12,985 bases of DNA, from positions 1 through 12,985 of the forward strand of contig CADBPK010000288.1 of NCBI GenBank assembly GCA_902796465.1, read 5' to 3'. Shown here piece after piece: positions 1 to 6,842 of the stretch (positions within the stretch are counted from its first letter, which is position 1; each line of letters opens with the position of its first letter). The notes under the pieces were generated by a model that saw nothing but the letters and a program-made list of their open reading frames with translations, did not search any database and was not told the DNA's origin. The position numbers and the translations under genes were made by a program. The DNA is from an uncultured Erysipelotrichaceae bacterium. Lineage in GTDB: Bacteria > Bacillota_I > Bacilli_A > Erysipelotrichales > Erysipelotrichaceae.

Positions 1-55
1 ACGGAACCCACATGAATCGCCACTTTTCGTCATTTTTTCGTGTTTTTTCTGGGAT

Positions 56-1555
56 TTACTCGCCTCTCTGCTTCATGGTCGGGAACAGCAATACATCTCT
101 GATGGATTCCTGTTCTGTAAACAGCATACACAGTCTGTCGATACCATAACCAATACCGCCCGCCGGAGGCATCCCGTATTCCAGAGCTTCAACGAAATCC
201 ATATCAATGTCATTTGCTTCTTCATTGCCGAGATTCTTTTCCTTCAGCTGTTCCTCAAAACGTTCAAGCTGATCGATCGGATTGTTGAGCTCAGTATAGG
301 CATTGGCGAATTCACTTCCGCCGATGAACAGTTCAAAACGGTCCACGAAACGCGGATCATCCGGATTCTTTTTTGTGAGAGGGGTGATCTCCAGCGGATG
401 GCCATACTGGAATGTAGGCTGGATCAGTGTCTCTTCCACATACTTCTCAAAGAATTTGTTGATGATATGGCCATACTGCTTTTCGTGCGGTTCCAGCTCG
501 ATCTGATGTTCTTCCGCCAGACGCAGGCATTCATCCAGATCATTGATGGCACGGAAATCAATTCCTGTCTTTTCCTTGATCGCTTCCGTCATGGAAACAC
601 GTGCCCATTTGCCGCGCAGATCGATATCATATCCCTTGTAAGAGAATGTATATTTACCTGCTACATTTTCTGCGATTGATTTGTACATGCCTTCGGTCAG
701 ATCCATCATGCCTTCGAGATCACTGTAGGCCAGATAAGCTTCCATCAGTGTAAACTCAGGATTATGGTTCAGGTCCATGCCTTCGTTGCGGAAAACACGG
801 CCGATTTCATAGACAGCCTCCATTCCGCCGACAAGCAGTCTCTTCAGCGGAAGTTCAAGAGCGATGCGCAGATACATATCCATATCCTGTGTATTGTGGT
901 GTGTCACAAAAGGACGTGCGGACGCGCCGGTAAGAAGGGTAGACAGGATCGGTGTTTCCACTTCTGTAAAGCCCTGGGAATCCATATAGCTGCGGATGCA
1001 GCGCAGAATGGCAGGACGCATGAAAGCAACCCGGCGGCTCTCTTCATTCATGATCAGATCGACATATCGTCTGCGGTAACGTTCTTCCTTATCGGTAAGA
1101 CCATGGAACTTTTCCGGCAGCGGGCGCAGTGCCTTGGTCAGATGCGTATATTCATGTGCTTCAACGGATAATTCACCGGACTGGGTGCGGATCATACGGC
1201 CGCTGACACCGATAATATCGCCGATATCGCTTGCTTTGAATATTTCATATACGTCGTCACCGACAATACGCTTGTTTACAACGATCTGGAATTCACCGTC
1301 TCTGTCCAGTACATGGAGAAATCCGAGTTTTCCCATACGACGTTTTGTCTTGATGCGTCCGGCGACAGAAACGGGATATTCTGTTTCATTCAGTTCTTCC
1401 AGTGTCATTTCGCCGTATAATGCTTTGATTTCACCGGAACGGTGTGTTCTGTTGAACCGGTGTCCGAACGGGTCAATGCCTCCGTTCTGAAGATCTTCCA
1501 TCTTCTTGCGGCGGGACAGTTCCTGATCAGACAGTTTTGTTTTGATTTCAGCCAT
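56..1555 (-). CDS. lysS: Lysyl-tRNA synthetase, class II
   Basis: This gene encodes a cytoplasmic enzyme that attaches lysine to tRNA-Lys using ATP. The 499-residue length is normal for bacterial class II LysRS. An N-terminal OB-fold that binds the anticodon spans about residues 60-142. Motif 1 lies around 178-203 (MRPAILRCIRSYMDSQGF, then ETPIL). Motif 2 lies around 250-272 and contains the ATP-binding arginine in GRVFRNEGMD. Motif 3 lies around 466-480 (GGIGYGIDRLCMLF). The start ATG has a strong AAGGAGG at 1564-1570 with a short A/T spacer. It is transcribed alone behind a T-box leader and its own promoter. It diverges from the small membrane-protein gene at 1873. The reading frame is intact and identification is secure. 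Confidence 0.97.
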   Translation of the reverse strand: MAEIKTKLSDQELSRRKKMEDLQNGGIDPFGHRFNRTHRSGEIKALYGEMTLEELNETEYPVSVAGRIKTKRRMGKLGFLHVLDRDGEFQIVVNKRIVGDDVYEIFKASDIGDIIGVSGRMIRTQSGELSVEAHEYTHLTKALRPLPEKFHGLTDKEERYRRRYVDLIMNEESRRVAFMRPAILRCIRSYMDSQGFTEVETPILSTLLTGASARPFVTHHNTQDMDMYLRIALELPLKRLLVGGMEAVYEIGRVFRNEGMDLNHNPEFTLMEAYLAYSDLEGMMDLTEGMYKSIAENVAGKYTFSYKGYDIDLRGKWARVSMTEAIKEKTGIDFRAINDLDECLRLAEEHQIELEPHEKQYGHIINKFFEKYVEETLIQPTFQYGHPLEITPLTKKNPDDPRFVDRFELFIGGSEFANAYTELNNPIDQLERFEEQLKEKNLGNEEANDIDMDFVEALEYGMPPAGGIGYGIDRLCMLFTEQESIRDVLLFPTMKQRGE

Positions 1556-1578
1556 GGTTATATCCTCCTTAAATATAA

Positions 1579-1606
1579 AAGCTCTCCTCCATAGGGACGA
1601 GAGCTT
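1579..1606 (-). terminator. T-box regulated intrinsic terminator
   Basis: AAGCTCTC (1599-1606) pairs with GAGAGCTT (1579-1586), followed by a T-rich run TTATATTT. The 5' arm overlaps the loop and 3' arm of the antiterminator, so the two folds exclude each other, as expected for T-box control of lysS. Confidence 0.85.
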
Positions 1607-1774
1607 GTTCGTGGTACCACCCTAATTCACACGCAAAAGTGCCTCTTATGTCTATATCGCAGACATGCGGCAGATGCTCCGGAGTCTTTGTCAATCCGTT
1701 TCCCGCTTGTTTCTTTTCACCAGCCAGAAACTCTCTCTAAACGTTTCGCGGATCCGCTCTCCTTCATTGCTTGC
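1579..1774 (-). promoter_or_regulatory. T-box riboswitch leader of lysS
   Basis: This is an untranslated leader that senses uncharged tRNA. The conserved T-box (AGGGTGGTACCACG) lies at 1610-1623. The antiterminator can be drawn base by base: AGGG 1620-1623 pairs with CCCT 1593-1596, TGGTACC 1613-1619 forms the bulge, and ACGA 1609-1612 pairs with TCGT 1597-1600. Stem III is ATGTCT 1661-1666 with AGACAT 1648-1653. The Stem I distal hairpin carries GGCTGGTGAAA in its loop, matching the family's GNUG loop, with an AGAGAG element before it. The likely specifier is AAA (Lys) at 1687-1689, just before ACTCCGGAG. The T in TGGT predicts discriminator base A. Specifier assignment is inference; the riboswitch class is secure. 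Confidence 0.93.
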
Positions 1775-1780
1775 CTGTCT

Positions 1781-1808
1781 ATTCTATCATGTTTTTCTGA
1801 AATGAGAA
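1781..1808 (-). promoter_or_regulatory. Promoter of lysS leader
   Basis: An extended -10, TGATAGAAT, lies at 1781-1789. It has a 4/6 match to the -35 consensus (TTCTCA, 1803-1808) with a 16-nt spacer. The predicted transcript start near 1774 leaves room for the complete T-box leader. Confidence 0.55.
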
Positions 1809-1818
1809 GATGATAAAC

Positions 1819-1847
1819 AGTCTGTTTTATATTTCATACGGTATAGT
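1819..1847 (+). promoter_or_regulatory. Possible promoter of the small membrane-protein gene
   Basis: TATAGT at 1842-1847 is a 5/6 match to the -10 consensus. A convincing -35 is missing; the region around 1819-1826 (AGTCTGTT) is the nearest candidate. It lies back to back with the lysS promoter. Confidence 0.3.
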
Positions 1848-1872
1848 AAATATATGAACAGTGAGGGACAGT

Positions 1873-2307
1873 ATGATTAAAATGATAGTATTCGTTGTGA
1901 TCGCTGCTGTTATTGAAGTCATCCTGATGAAAGTGTTTAATCAATCAGATGCCGGTGCAAAAACCGATCCGGATGCGGTCACTGTGACGGCATACAGAGA
2001 CACACCTTTTCCGGATGTGTATGACGAAAAGGCAAGGCGCAATGTTTCGTCTTACAAATATGTATGGGAATACCGGGGAAAGAAGCATTCGATCACACTA
2101 TGTGACTACCGTGGCAGCCAATGGGAACATTGTATCAGCGACTTTGCGGGCCGTCCGGACTTTGTGCCTGAAGTCAGCATTACGGTTAACAGAAATACGG
2201 GCAGATATTATGTTCCTGAAAATATCAGGGTAAGAAAAAGGAATGACATTCTGAGTCTTTTCCTTTCTGTACTCGCAAGCTGGTTCATTACCAATATGAT
2301 TTTTTGA
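1873..2307 (+). CDS. Small membrane protein, two TM segments, unknown function
   Basis: I do not recognise this 144-residue protein. It begins with a hydrophobic segment (MIVFVVIAAVIEVILMKVF) and ends with another (SLFLSVLASWFITNMIF). Between them is a polar domain of about 95 residues rich in Tyr, Val and Arg (VTVTAYRDTPFPDV, then YKYVWEYRGKKHSI). The beta-rich Y-x-W-E-Y-x-G-K pattern between two TM helices resembles DUF3592-type membrane proteins, but that is only an impression. An in-frame GTG at 1861 exists, but the ATG at 1873 is preferred because GAGGGA (1863-1868) sits just upstream as ribosome binding site. It is followed after 60 bp by the lipoprotein gene on the same strand and may be co-transcribed with it. 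Confidence 0.7.
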   Translation: MIKMIVFVVIAAVIEVILMKVFNQSDAGAKTDPDAVTVTAYRDTPFPDVYDEKARRNVSSYKYVWEYRGKKHSITLCDYRGSQWEHCISDFAGRPDFVPEVSITVNRNTGRYYVPENIRVRKRNDILSLFLSVLASWFITNMIF

Positions 2308-2367
2308 GCATTTAAGTTAAAATTAAGGATATAAAGTACTGAATAGTATAAAAAAGGATGAGTTAAT

Positions 2368-3090
2368 ATGAGCAATAATACATTAAAAGTGATTCTCAGC
2401 AGTTTCATGATTCTTTCCCTGGCAGCATGCGGAAACAAAGAAAAAGAACCGGATCCTGTTCCGACTCCGGAAGAAACGGAAGTGCCGGAAGAACAGGAAA
2501 CACCTGAACCGGAACCGGAAACAACGGAAGAACCTGAAAGCACAGGTATTGAACTTCAGCATGGTGAAGTTTCCGGACAGGTATATCAGAATGAATCCCT
2601 TAATCTGGTGATCGATCTTCCTGAAGGCTGGACGTTCATGGATGATGCACAGCTGGCTGAAATCAATAAACAGACAGGGGAAACCATGAACAGCGATTTC
2701 GCCAGGAATATGCTTGAAAATGGGCTCACAGTGATCGATGCATACGCATACGATATGAGCCTCCCGGCGACGATCAATGTCGTAGTCTCTCAGAGTGATC
2801 AGGATGTAACAACCGGAAATACAGAACTTTTATACAGCATGTCGGAATCCACACTCAGAAAAGAGTTTGAATCGCAGGGATATACGGATATTGAAATTAC
2901 AGGACTGGATGTGAATTTCATGGGAGAAACACATCCGTGTCTGAAATCGACTGTAACGCAGCAGGATCAGCAGTTATATTACCGCCAGGTTTACTGCTAT
3001 ACAGGAAAATATCTGTATGTAATCACGATCGTAACGCTTGGCGCCGATCATACGGAAGAGTTGTTTCCTTACTTCACGCATATAAACTGA
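2368..3090 (+). CDS. Lipoprotein with Pro/Glu/Thr-rich stalk, unknown function
   Basis: This 240-residue protein is predicted to be secreted and lipid-anchored on the outer face of the membrane. Residues 1-20 form a signal peptide ending in the lipobox L-A-A-C, with Cys21 as the lipidation site. Residues about 24-60 are a low-complexity acidic linker of Pro, Glu and Thr, typical of a spacer through the cell wall. The remaining ~180 residues form one domain starting NESLNLVIDLPEGWTF. That opening (short strands, then D-L-P-E-G-W) recalls PsbP/Mog1-like folds seen in many Firmicute lipoproteins, but no function follows from it. AAGGATG upstream of the ATG acts as ribosome binding site. The stop codon lies inside the shared hairpin at 3089-3112. 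Confidence 0.8.
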   Translation: MSNNTLKVILSSFMILSLAACGNKEKEPDPVPTPEETEVPEEQETPEPEPETTEEPESTGIELQHGEVSGQVYQNESLNLVIDLPEGWTFMDDAQLAEINKQTGETMNSDFARNMLENGLTVIDAYAYDMSLPATINVVVSQSDQDVTTGNTELLYSMSESTLRKEFESQGYTDIEITGLDVNFMGETHPCLKSTVTQQDQQLYYRQVYCYTGKYLYVITIVTLGADHTEELFPYFTHIN

Positions 3091-3112
3091 AAACTGCCTC
3101 ACGGCAGTTTTC
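3089..3112. terminator. Bidirectional terminator between convergent genes
   Basis: A perfect 10-bp stem (GAAAACTGCC 3089-3098 with GGCAGTTTTC 3103-3112) has a 4-nt loop. The A-tract and T-tract are within the stem, so it can serve both strands. It overlaps the TGA of the lipoprotein gene (3088-3090) and the TGA of the minus-strand PBP gene (3111-3113). T-runs beyond the stem are weak, so efficiency is uncertain. Confidence 0.75.
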
Positions 3113-4517
3113 ATTGTCTTGTGTAGATTCCATTGATGAACTGGACCAGCTGTTTTGCTTTCGGCCAGAGATCGGAACTGTGTTCTGAATCATTCATGCT
3201 GATGCAGAAGCTTGCGTTTTCCGTAAAGCCGATAATGTAGGTATGGATCCGGTCATTGGCGCATTCAGCTGTCCCGGTTTTGGCATAGACCATGCCGCAG
3301 GATGCTTCATCAATTCCGTATCCGACTGCAGTTGAATGCAGGATCGGTTTCAACCGTTCTGCTATTTTTGCGCGGAAACAGTTTTTCAGCACGGAAGGAT
3401 TTGATTTGTACAGAAGAGAATTACCGCTCTGTATCCTCTTGACGATATTCGGCTGCATCATCTTACCGTCATTGGCCATAGCCTGGGCAATGAGGGCAAG
3501 ATGGAAGGGGGTGATCTCCGTATTTCCCTGCCCGAATGCCGTCTGTGCGATCGTGACCGGTTCCGCATTGCTGATATCGATGCGGGAGTGGATCGTGCAG
3601 AGGAACGGTATTTTGATATCGCTGCCGATCATCAGGTTTTTTGCCATTTTGTTCATCCGCTCAGCACCAATCTTGACGCCGAGATTGGCGAAGTAACAGT
3701 TGACAGAATTGTTCATTGCCTTTTCAAGATCGACTTCTCCCCACACCGCGTGTTCATAATTGGTGATGACAAAGTCGGAATCCGGCGCGTAATACTCTCC
3801 GGTATCGGTGTACGCGAAGAAATCATCCGGCAGGTTTTCATCGATATCCTTTTCGATGGCTGCTGCGGCAGTGACGATCTTGAAGGTACTTCCCGGAGGA
3901 TCGTTTTCAAATGTCCCGCGTCTGAACTGGGCACCTTCGACATCACTTCCGATGAAGCTTTCCATATCATTGACATCATAGTCAATGTTGCTTTTGCTGG
4001 TGAAGCAGAGCACGTCGCCTGTTTTGTTGTCAAGTACGATGACGCTTCCTTCCTGTCCGTTCAGGATCGTTTCGAAGGCATAATTCTGCAGTGCATTGTC
4101 CGTTGTCAGTGTTACCGTAGCGCCTTTGTTGGATTTATCAAGGGTAAACAGCAGATATTCATTCAATGAACCGCGCAGACCGTATTTGTTTTCACGGTTC
4201 TGGCTGACCGTGTAATATCCCAGCAGATAGGCATAGCTTCTGTTTTTTCCGGCCGGCGCGTAAGCGGGTATTCCCTCAGCCGCGTTGCCCATGATCAGGG
4301 CACCGTCACGGTCAACGATATCACCTTCCAGCGCGTAGTTCTTTACAGCGTCGTAAATGATCGTATTCCTCAAAGCGCGGGAGTTGCTGTCGGCAGCCGG
4401 ACGGATCAGATACTTGAACGAAAAGAAGGCGATAAACAGGAAACAGACGATGCAGGCAGCTAGCTCACTGAGCCTGATCCTGACCCGGGTATGGGATTTC
4501 GAGCTGTTCTGTGACAT
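3111..4517 (-). CDS. Class B penicillin-binding protein (PbpA/FtsI-like transpeptidase)
   Basis: This membrane-anchored D,D-transpeptidase crosslinks peptidoglycan stem peptides. It has 468 residues with one TM helix at about 18-38. An N-terminal class B domain follows (GDIVDRDGALI; YGLRGSLNEYL), then the transpeptidase domain. All three active-site motifs are intact: S-T-F-K at 210-213 (nucleophile Ser210), S-V-N at 271-273 and K-T-G-T at 413-416. It is shorter than most class B PBPs (often 550-750) and close in size to mycobacterial PbpA, which is also encoded beside a SEDS protein. The ATG at 4517 is chosen over a GTG at 4532 because GAGGTGG (4524-4530) lies 6 nt before it. It overlaps the upstream SEDS gene by 53 bp, which implies coupled translation and a shared complex. 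Confidence 0.93.
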   Translation of the reverse strand: MSQNSSKSHTRVRIRLSELAACIVCFLFIAFFSFKYLIRPAADSNSRALRNTIIYDAVKNYALEGDIVDRDGALIMGNAAEGIPAYAPAGKNRSYAYLLGYYTVSQNRENKYGLRGSLNEYLLFTLDKSNKGATVTLTTDNALQNYAFETILNGQEGSVIVLDNKTGDVLCFTSKSNIDYDVNDMESFIGSDVEGAQFRRGTFENDPPGSTFKIVTAAAAIEKDIDENLPDDFFAYTDTGEYYAPDSDFVITNYEHAVWGEVDLEKAMNNSVNCYFANLGVKIGAERMNKMAKNLMIGSDIKIPFLCTIHSRIDISNAEPVTIAQTAFGQGNTEITPFHLALIAQAMANDGKMMQPNIVKRIQSGNSLLYKSNPSVLKNCFRAKIAERLKPILHSTAVGYGIDEASCGMVYAKTGTAECANDRIHTYIIGFTENASFCISMNDSEHSSDLWPKAKQLVQFINGIYTRQ

Positions 4518-5898
4518 CCGGATCCACCTCACTTTCCTTGTATTTCCTGCCGTTATTCTGTGACAGAGATATCATCAGACCGGCAAAACTGAAAACAATT
4601 GCCTGATAGGTCCCGCCCCTTGAAAGGAAGGGGATGGGAAGTCCGGTAAACGGGATCAGGTTGCAGGATCCCAGGATCACGATCATCGCCTGCAGGAACA
4701 GCATGACTGTAACACTGTAGACAAGAACGGAATCGGCAGGGTCGTATTCGGATATCTTTCTGGAGATCTCAGATCCCGAAATAAAGATCCTGAGAAACAT
4801 CAGGACGGTAAAGAATGCCAGCGGCAGGCCGAAAGCGGACGCCAGGGCGATAAACGCCATATCGCTCTCCGGCACGGGCAGGGCACTGAAATTAACGGTA
4901 TTGCCGAACAGTCCGCTCATCCAGAGGGCTTTCTTGCCCTGCAGGAGCTGATATCCTGATCCATACGGATCGGAATTCAGATTCGCTGTCAGGGAGAAGC
5001 GCACATAGATCTTTTTGACGACCGGCCAGATGATCGTACTGATCCGGTTCATGGTGCCGCTTTCCGCCTGCGGAAGAAGTATTTTGTAAAGAACAAATGA
5101 TCCGCCGACTACCATGACGCAGAACAGGAATATGGCGATCAGGTAGATCCTCTTTGCCATACTGTGCGGCATGAAAATGCACAATACCGAAAGATGCAGG
5201 AAAAACAGGATGAAGAATGAACCAAGTTCATGAATCAGCACCGATCCCGCAAGGTTCAGCGCAAAGAAGAATGAGGAGATCACCAGGATAAACCATGTGC
5301 TTCGTTCACTCTTCGATGAAAACAAGGTTGAATAGAATATCAGTGCAGTGATCTTCGTAAAGTCGGTAAGCTGGAACGTGACCGGTCCGACGGTCAGCCA
5401 GGCTTTTGTTCCGTAGCCGTTCGGGTCCACACCCTTGAAATACAGCAGAGCATAGATGCCGGCTGCCATCAGGATAGCCAGATAAAGCGTGACGGAATGG
5501 TTCAGCATTTTCCTGAACAGCTTATAGAACAGGATAAAAAGAAACGAGCAGCCGAACGATATCAGATATTTCACCGGACTGAAAACTGTCGGCGGATGAT
5601 AGATCTCATCAACCAGAAACTGCAGGGCAGCACCGATGGAAGCCAGGACCGCAAAAGCAAAGAACAGTTTCATATCCCCGTCTTTGTTGTATGTATGCGT
5701 ACCGAGGAAGGCTGTCACGATCAGGATCGGGATCAGCAGGATCAGATAATTCAGGGAAGCTTCCCGGGACTTCAAAAACAGCAGTCCGCTCATACCTACC
5801 TGTATGAGCACTGCCAGGATAATATACCGGTCGCTTCTGTCCACGGCCTCTTTTTCTGCGGCAGGTTCAATGCCGCTTTTCTTCTTCGTAAAAAACAT
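4465..5898 (-). CDS. FtsW/RodA/SpoVE-family (SEDS) peptidoglycan glycosyltransferase
   Basis: This polytopic membrane enzyme polymerises lipid II into glycan strands, with the PBP encoded next as its likely partner. It is about 477 residues, with ten or so hydrophobic segments and a hydrophilic tail. Family landmarks are GTKAWLTVGPVTFQLTDFTK (about 163-182), the SDPYGSGYQLLQGKKA stretch, PVPESDMAFIALASAFG with the presumed catalytic Asp at 346, and GLPIPFLSRGGTY near the end. Several consensus positions differ: FQPSE reads FQLTD, QPDLGT reads IHELGS and SYGG reads SRGG. ATG 5898 is chosen because GGAGA precedes it and the protein then begins MFFTKKK; an in-frame start at 5949 would lack an RBS. 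Whether it serves division or elongation cannot be told. Confidence 0.92.
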   Translation of the reverse strand: MFFTKKKSGIEPAAEKEAVDRSDRYIILAVLIQVGMSGLLFLKSREASLNYLILLIPILIVTAFLGTHTYNKDGDMKLFFAFAVLASIGAALQFLVDEIYHPPTVFSPVKYLISFGCSFLFILFYKLFRKMLNHSVTLYLAILMAAGIYALLYFKGVDPNGYGTKAWLTVGPVTFQLTDFTKITALIFYSTLFSSKSERSTWFILVISSFFFALNLAGSVLIHELGSFFILFFLHLSVLCIFMPHSMAKRIYLIAIFLFCVMVVGGSFVLYKILLPQAESGTMNRISTIIWPVVKKIYVRFSLTANLNSDPYGSGYQLLQGKKALWMSGLFGNTVNFSALPVPESDMAFIALASAFGLPLAFFTVLMFLRIFISGSEISRKISEYDPADSVLVYSVTVMLFLQAMIVILGSCNLIPFTGLPIPFLSRGGTYQAIVFSFAGLMISLSQNNGRKYKESEVDPDVTEQLEIPYPGQDQAQ

Positions 5899-5921
5899 GT
5901 GTTCTCCGATAAATATACAAT

Positions 5922-5949
5922 AGAATAGCACGATTTTTCCCGGGCGCAA
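5922..5949 (-). promoter_or_regulatory. Possible promoter of the SEDS-PBP operon
   Basis: TTGCGC (5944-5949) and TATTCT (5922-5927) are separated by 16 nt and lie 24 nt before the chosen start. The -35 is within a small dyad, GCGCA-AGTTC-TGCGC (5944-5958), which could be an operator or chance. Both boxes are imperfect. Confidence 0.35.
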
Positions 5950-5994
5950 GTTCTGCGCAGTGAATCTTAAGAACCAAAAAACAGTCCTTCACGC

Positions 5995-6035
5995 TTTAAT
6001 CGGCTATGAAACTATTATAAAATGTTAGGAAAGGA
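5995..6035 (+). promoter_or_regulatory. Possible promoter and RBS of the HAD-galM-GH32-GNAT operon
   Basis: TATTATAAAAT at 6013-6023 supplies a good -10 (TATTAT or TATAAA). TTTAAT at 5995-6000 is a weak -35. AGGAAAGGA at 6027-6035 is a strong ribosome binding site 6 nt before the ATG at 6042. The 143-bp divergent gap (5899-6041) shows no clear cre site or riboswitch by eye. Confidence 0.4.
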
Positions 6036-6041
6036 ATCGGA

Positions 6042-6842
6042 ATGAGAAACAGGATCAGGGCAGTATTTCTTGATATGGACAGTACGCTGTATTCCCATAC
6101 CATTGACGGAATACCCCGTTCAGCGCGTCTTGCGGTGGACCGGGCAAGAAAAAACAACATACTTGTTTTTGCCTGTACGGGCAGACATCGCCTGGAGATG
6201 GAACAGCTGAATCTGGAAGGAATCGAACTGGATGGATATGTGTCTGTGAACGGCGCGCTCTGTTATGACAGGACAGGCGTATTTTACAGACATCCTGTAT
6301 TGGCGGAAGATATGGACATTCTCTATAGGGAATTAAAGACAAATCCGTTCCCCTGTCTTTTTCTTGAGGAAGACAGAATGTACATGAATTATGTAGATGA
6401 CCACGTACGGCATGTTCAGGCGATGATCCATACACCTGTGCCCCCGACAGAGGATATTGAAAGGATCCGGGAAAACCCCGTCTATATGTTTATTCCTTAT
6501 ACCGGCAGCGCAGTCTGGAATCCTGTTCAGCGCAGAATGCCCCATACTGCCTGTACGAACTGGTCGGATTCTGCGATTGATGTCTATGCATATGACTGTA
6601 ATAAGACCAGGGGCATGGAAGCAGTGATGGAACGTTTCTCCCTTTCAAGGGAAGAGATCATGGCTGTCGGAGACGGACCGAACGATGTGGAGATGATCTG
6701 TTTCGCCGGATGGGGCGTATGTATGGGCAACGGATGTGACGCGGCCAAAAAGGCGGCAGATGAGGTCACGGCTGCGATCGATGATGACGGGTTATACCGT
6801 CTGTTTATAAAACACGGGCTGATCAGCGAGGAGGAAGAATGA
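6042..6842 (+). CDS. Cof-type HAD hydrolase (sugar-phosphate phosphatase-like)
   Basis: This is a cytoplasmic phosphatase of the haloacid dehalogenase superfamily, class IIB, 266 residues. Motif I is FLDMDSTLYS near the N-terminus, with the two catalytic Asp residues; the usual DGT is DST here. Motif II is the Thr in FACTGR. Motif III Lys is in CNKTRGMEA, and motif IV is AVGDGPNDVEM. The alpha/beta C2 cap lies between motifs II and III. Relatives act on sugar phosphates, PLP or similar small molecules; the substrate cannot be read from sequence. It is the first gene of a four-gene unit and its stop overlaps the galM start (ATGA), so a role in sugar-phosphate turnover is plausible by context. 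Confidence 0.9.
   Translation: MRNRIRAVFLDMDSTLYSHTIDGIPRSARLAVDRARKNNILVFACTGRHRLEMEQLNLEGIELDGYVSVNGALCYDRTGVFYRHPVLAEDMDILYRELKTNPFPCLFLEEDRMYMNYVDDHVRHVQAMIHTPVPPTEDIERIRENPVYMFIPYTGSAVWNPVQRRMPHTACTNWSDSAIDVYAYDCNKTRGMEAVMERFSLSREEIMAVGDGPNDVEMICFAGWGVCMGNGCDAAKKAADEVTAAIDDDGLYRLFIKHGLISEEEE

Noticed and set aside
1-55. Terminator for lysS in the first 55 bases
   Set aside because: T-runs are present on the plus strand, but I found no stable hairpin followed by T on the minus strand; the region holds nothing else I can support.
1861-1872. GTG 1861 as start of the small membrane protein
   Set aside because: There is no RBS before it, while this stretch itself contains GAGGGA, which serves the ATG at 1873.
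2308-2367. A separate promoter for the lipoprotein gene (TATAAA at 2330 or TAGTAT at 2344)
   Set aside because: Both lie in an A/T-rich gap and neither has a -35 at a normal distance, so they could be chance.
2440-2550. Tandem repeat array in the lipoprotein gene
   Set aside because: The GAA/CCG-rich stretch is low-complexity coding for the Pro/Glu/Thr linker; units are irregular and there is no true tandem period.
3501-4169. A 222-codon open frame on the plus strand inside the PBP gene
   Set aside because: It is antisense to the transpeptidase domain with intact SxxK and SxN motifs, and has no RBS or domain.
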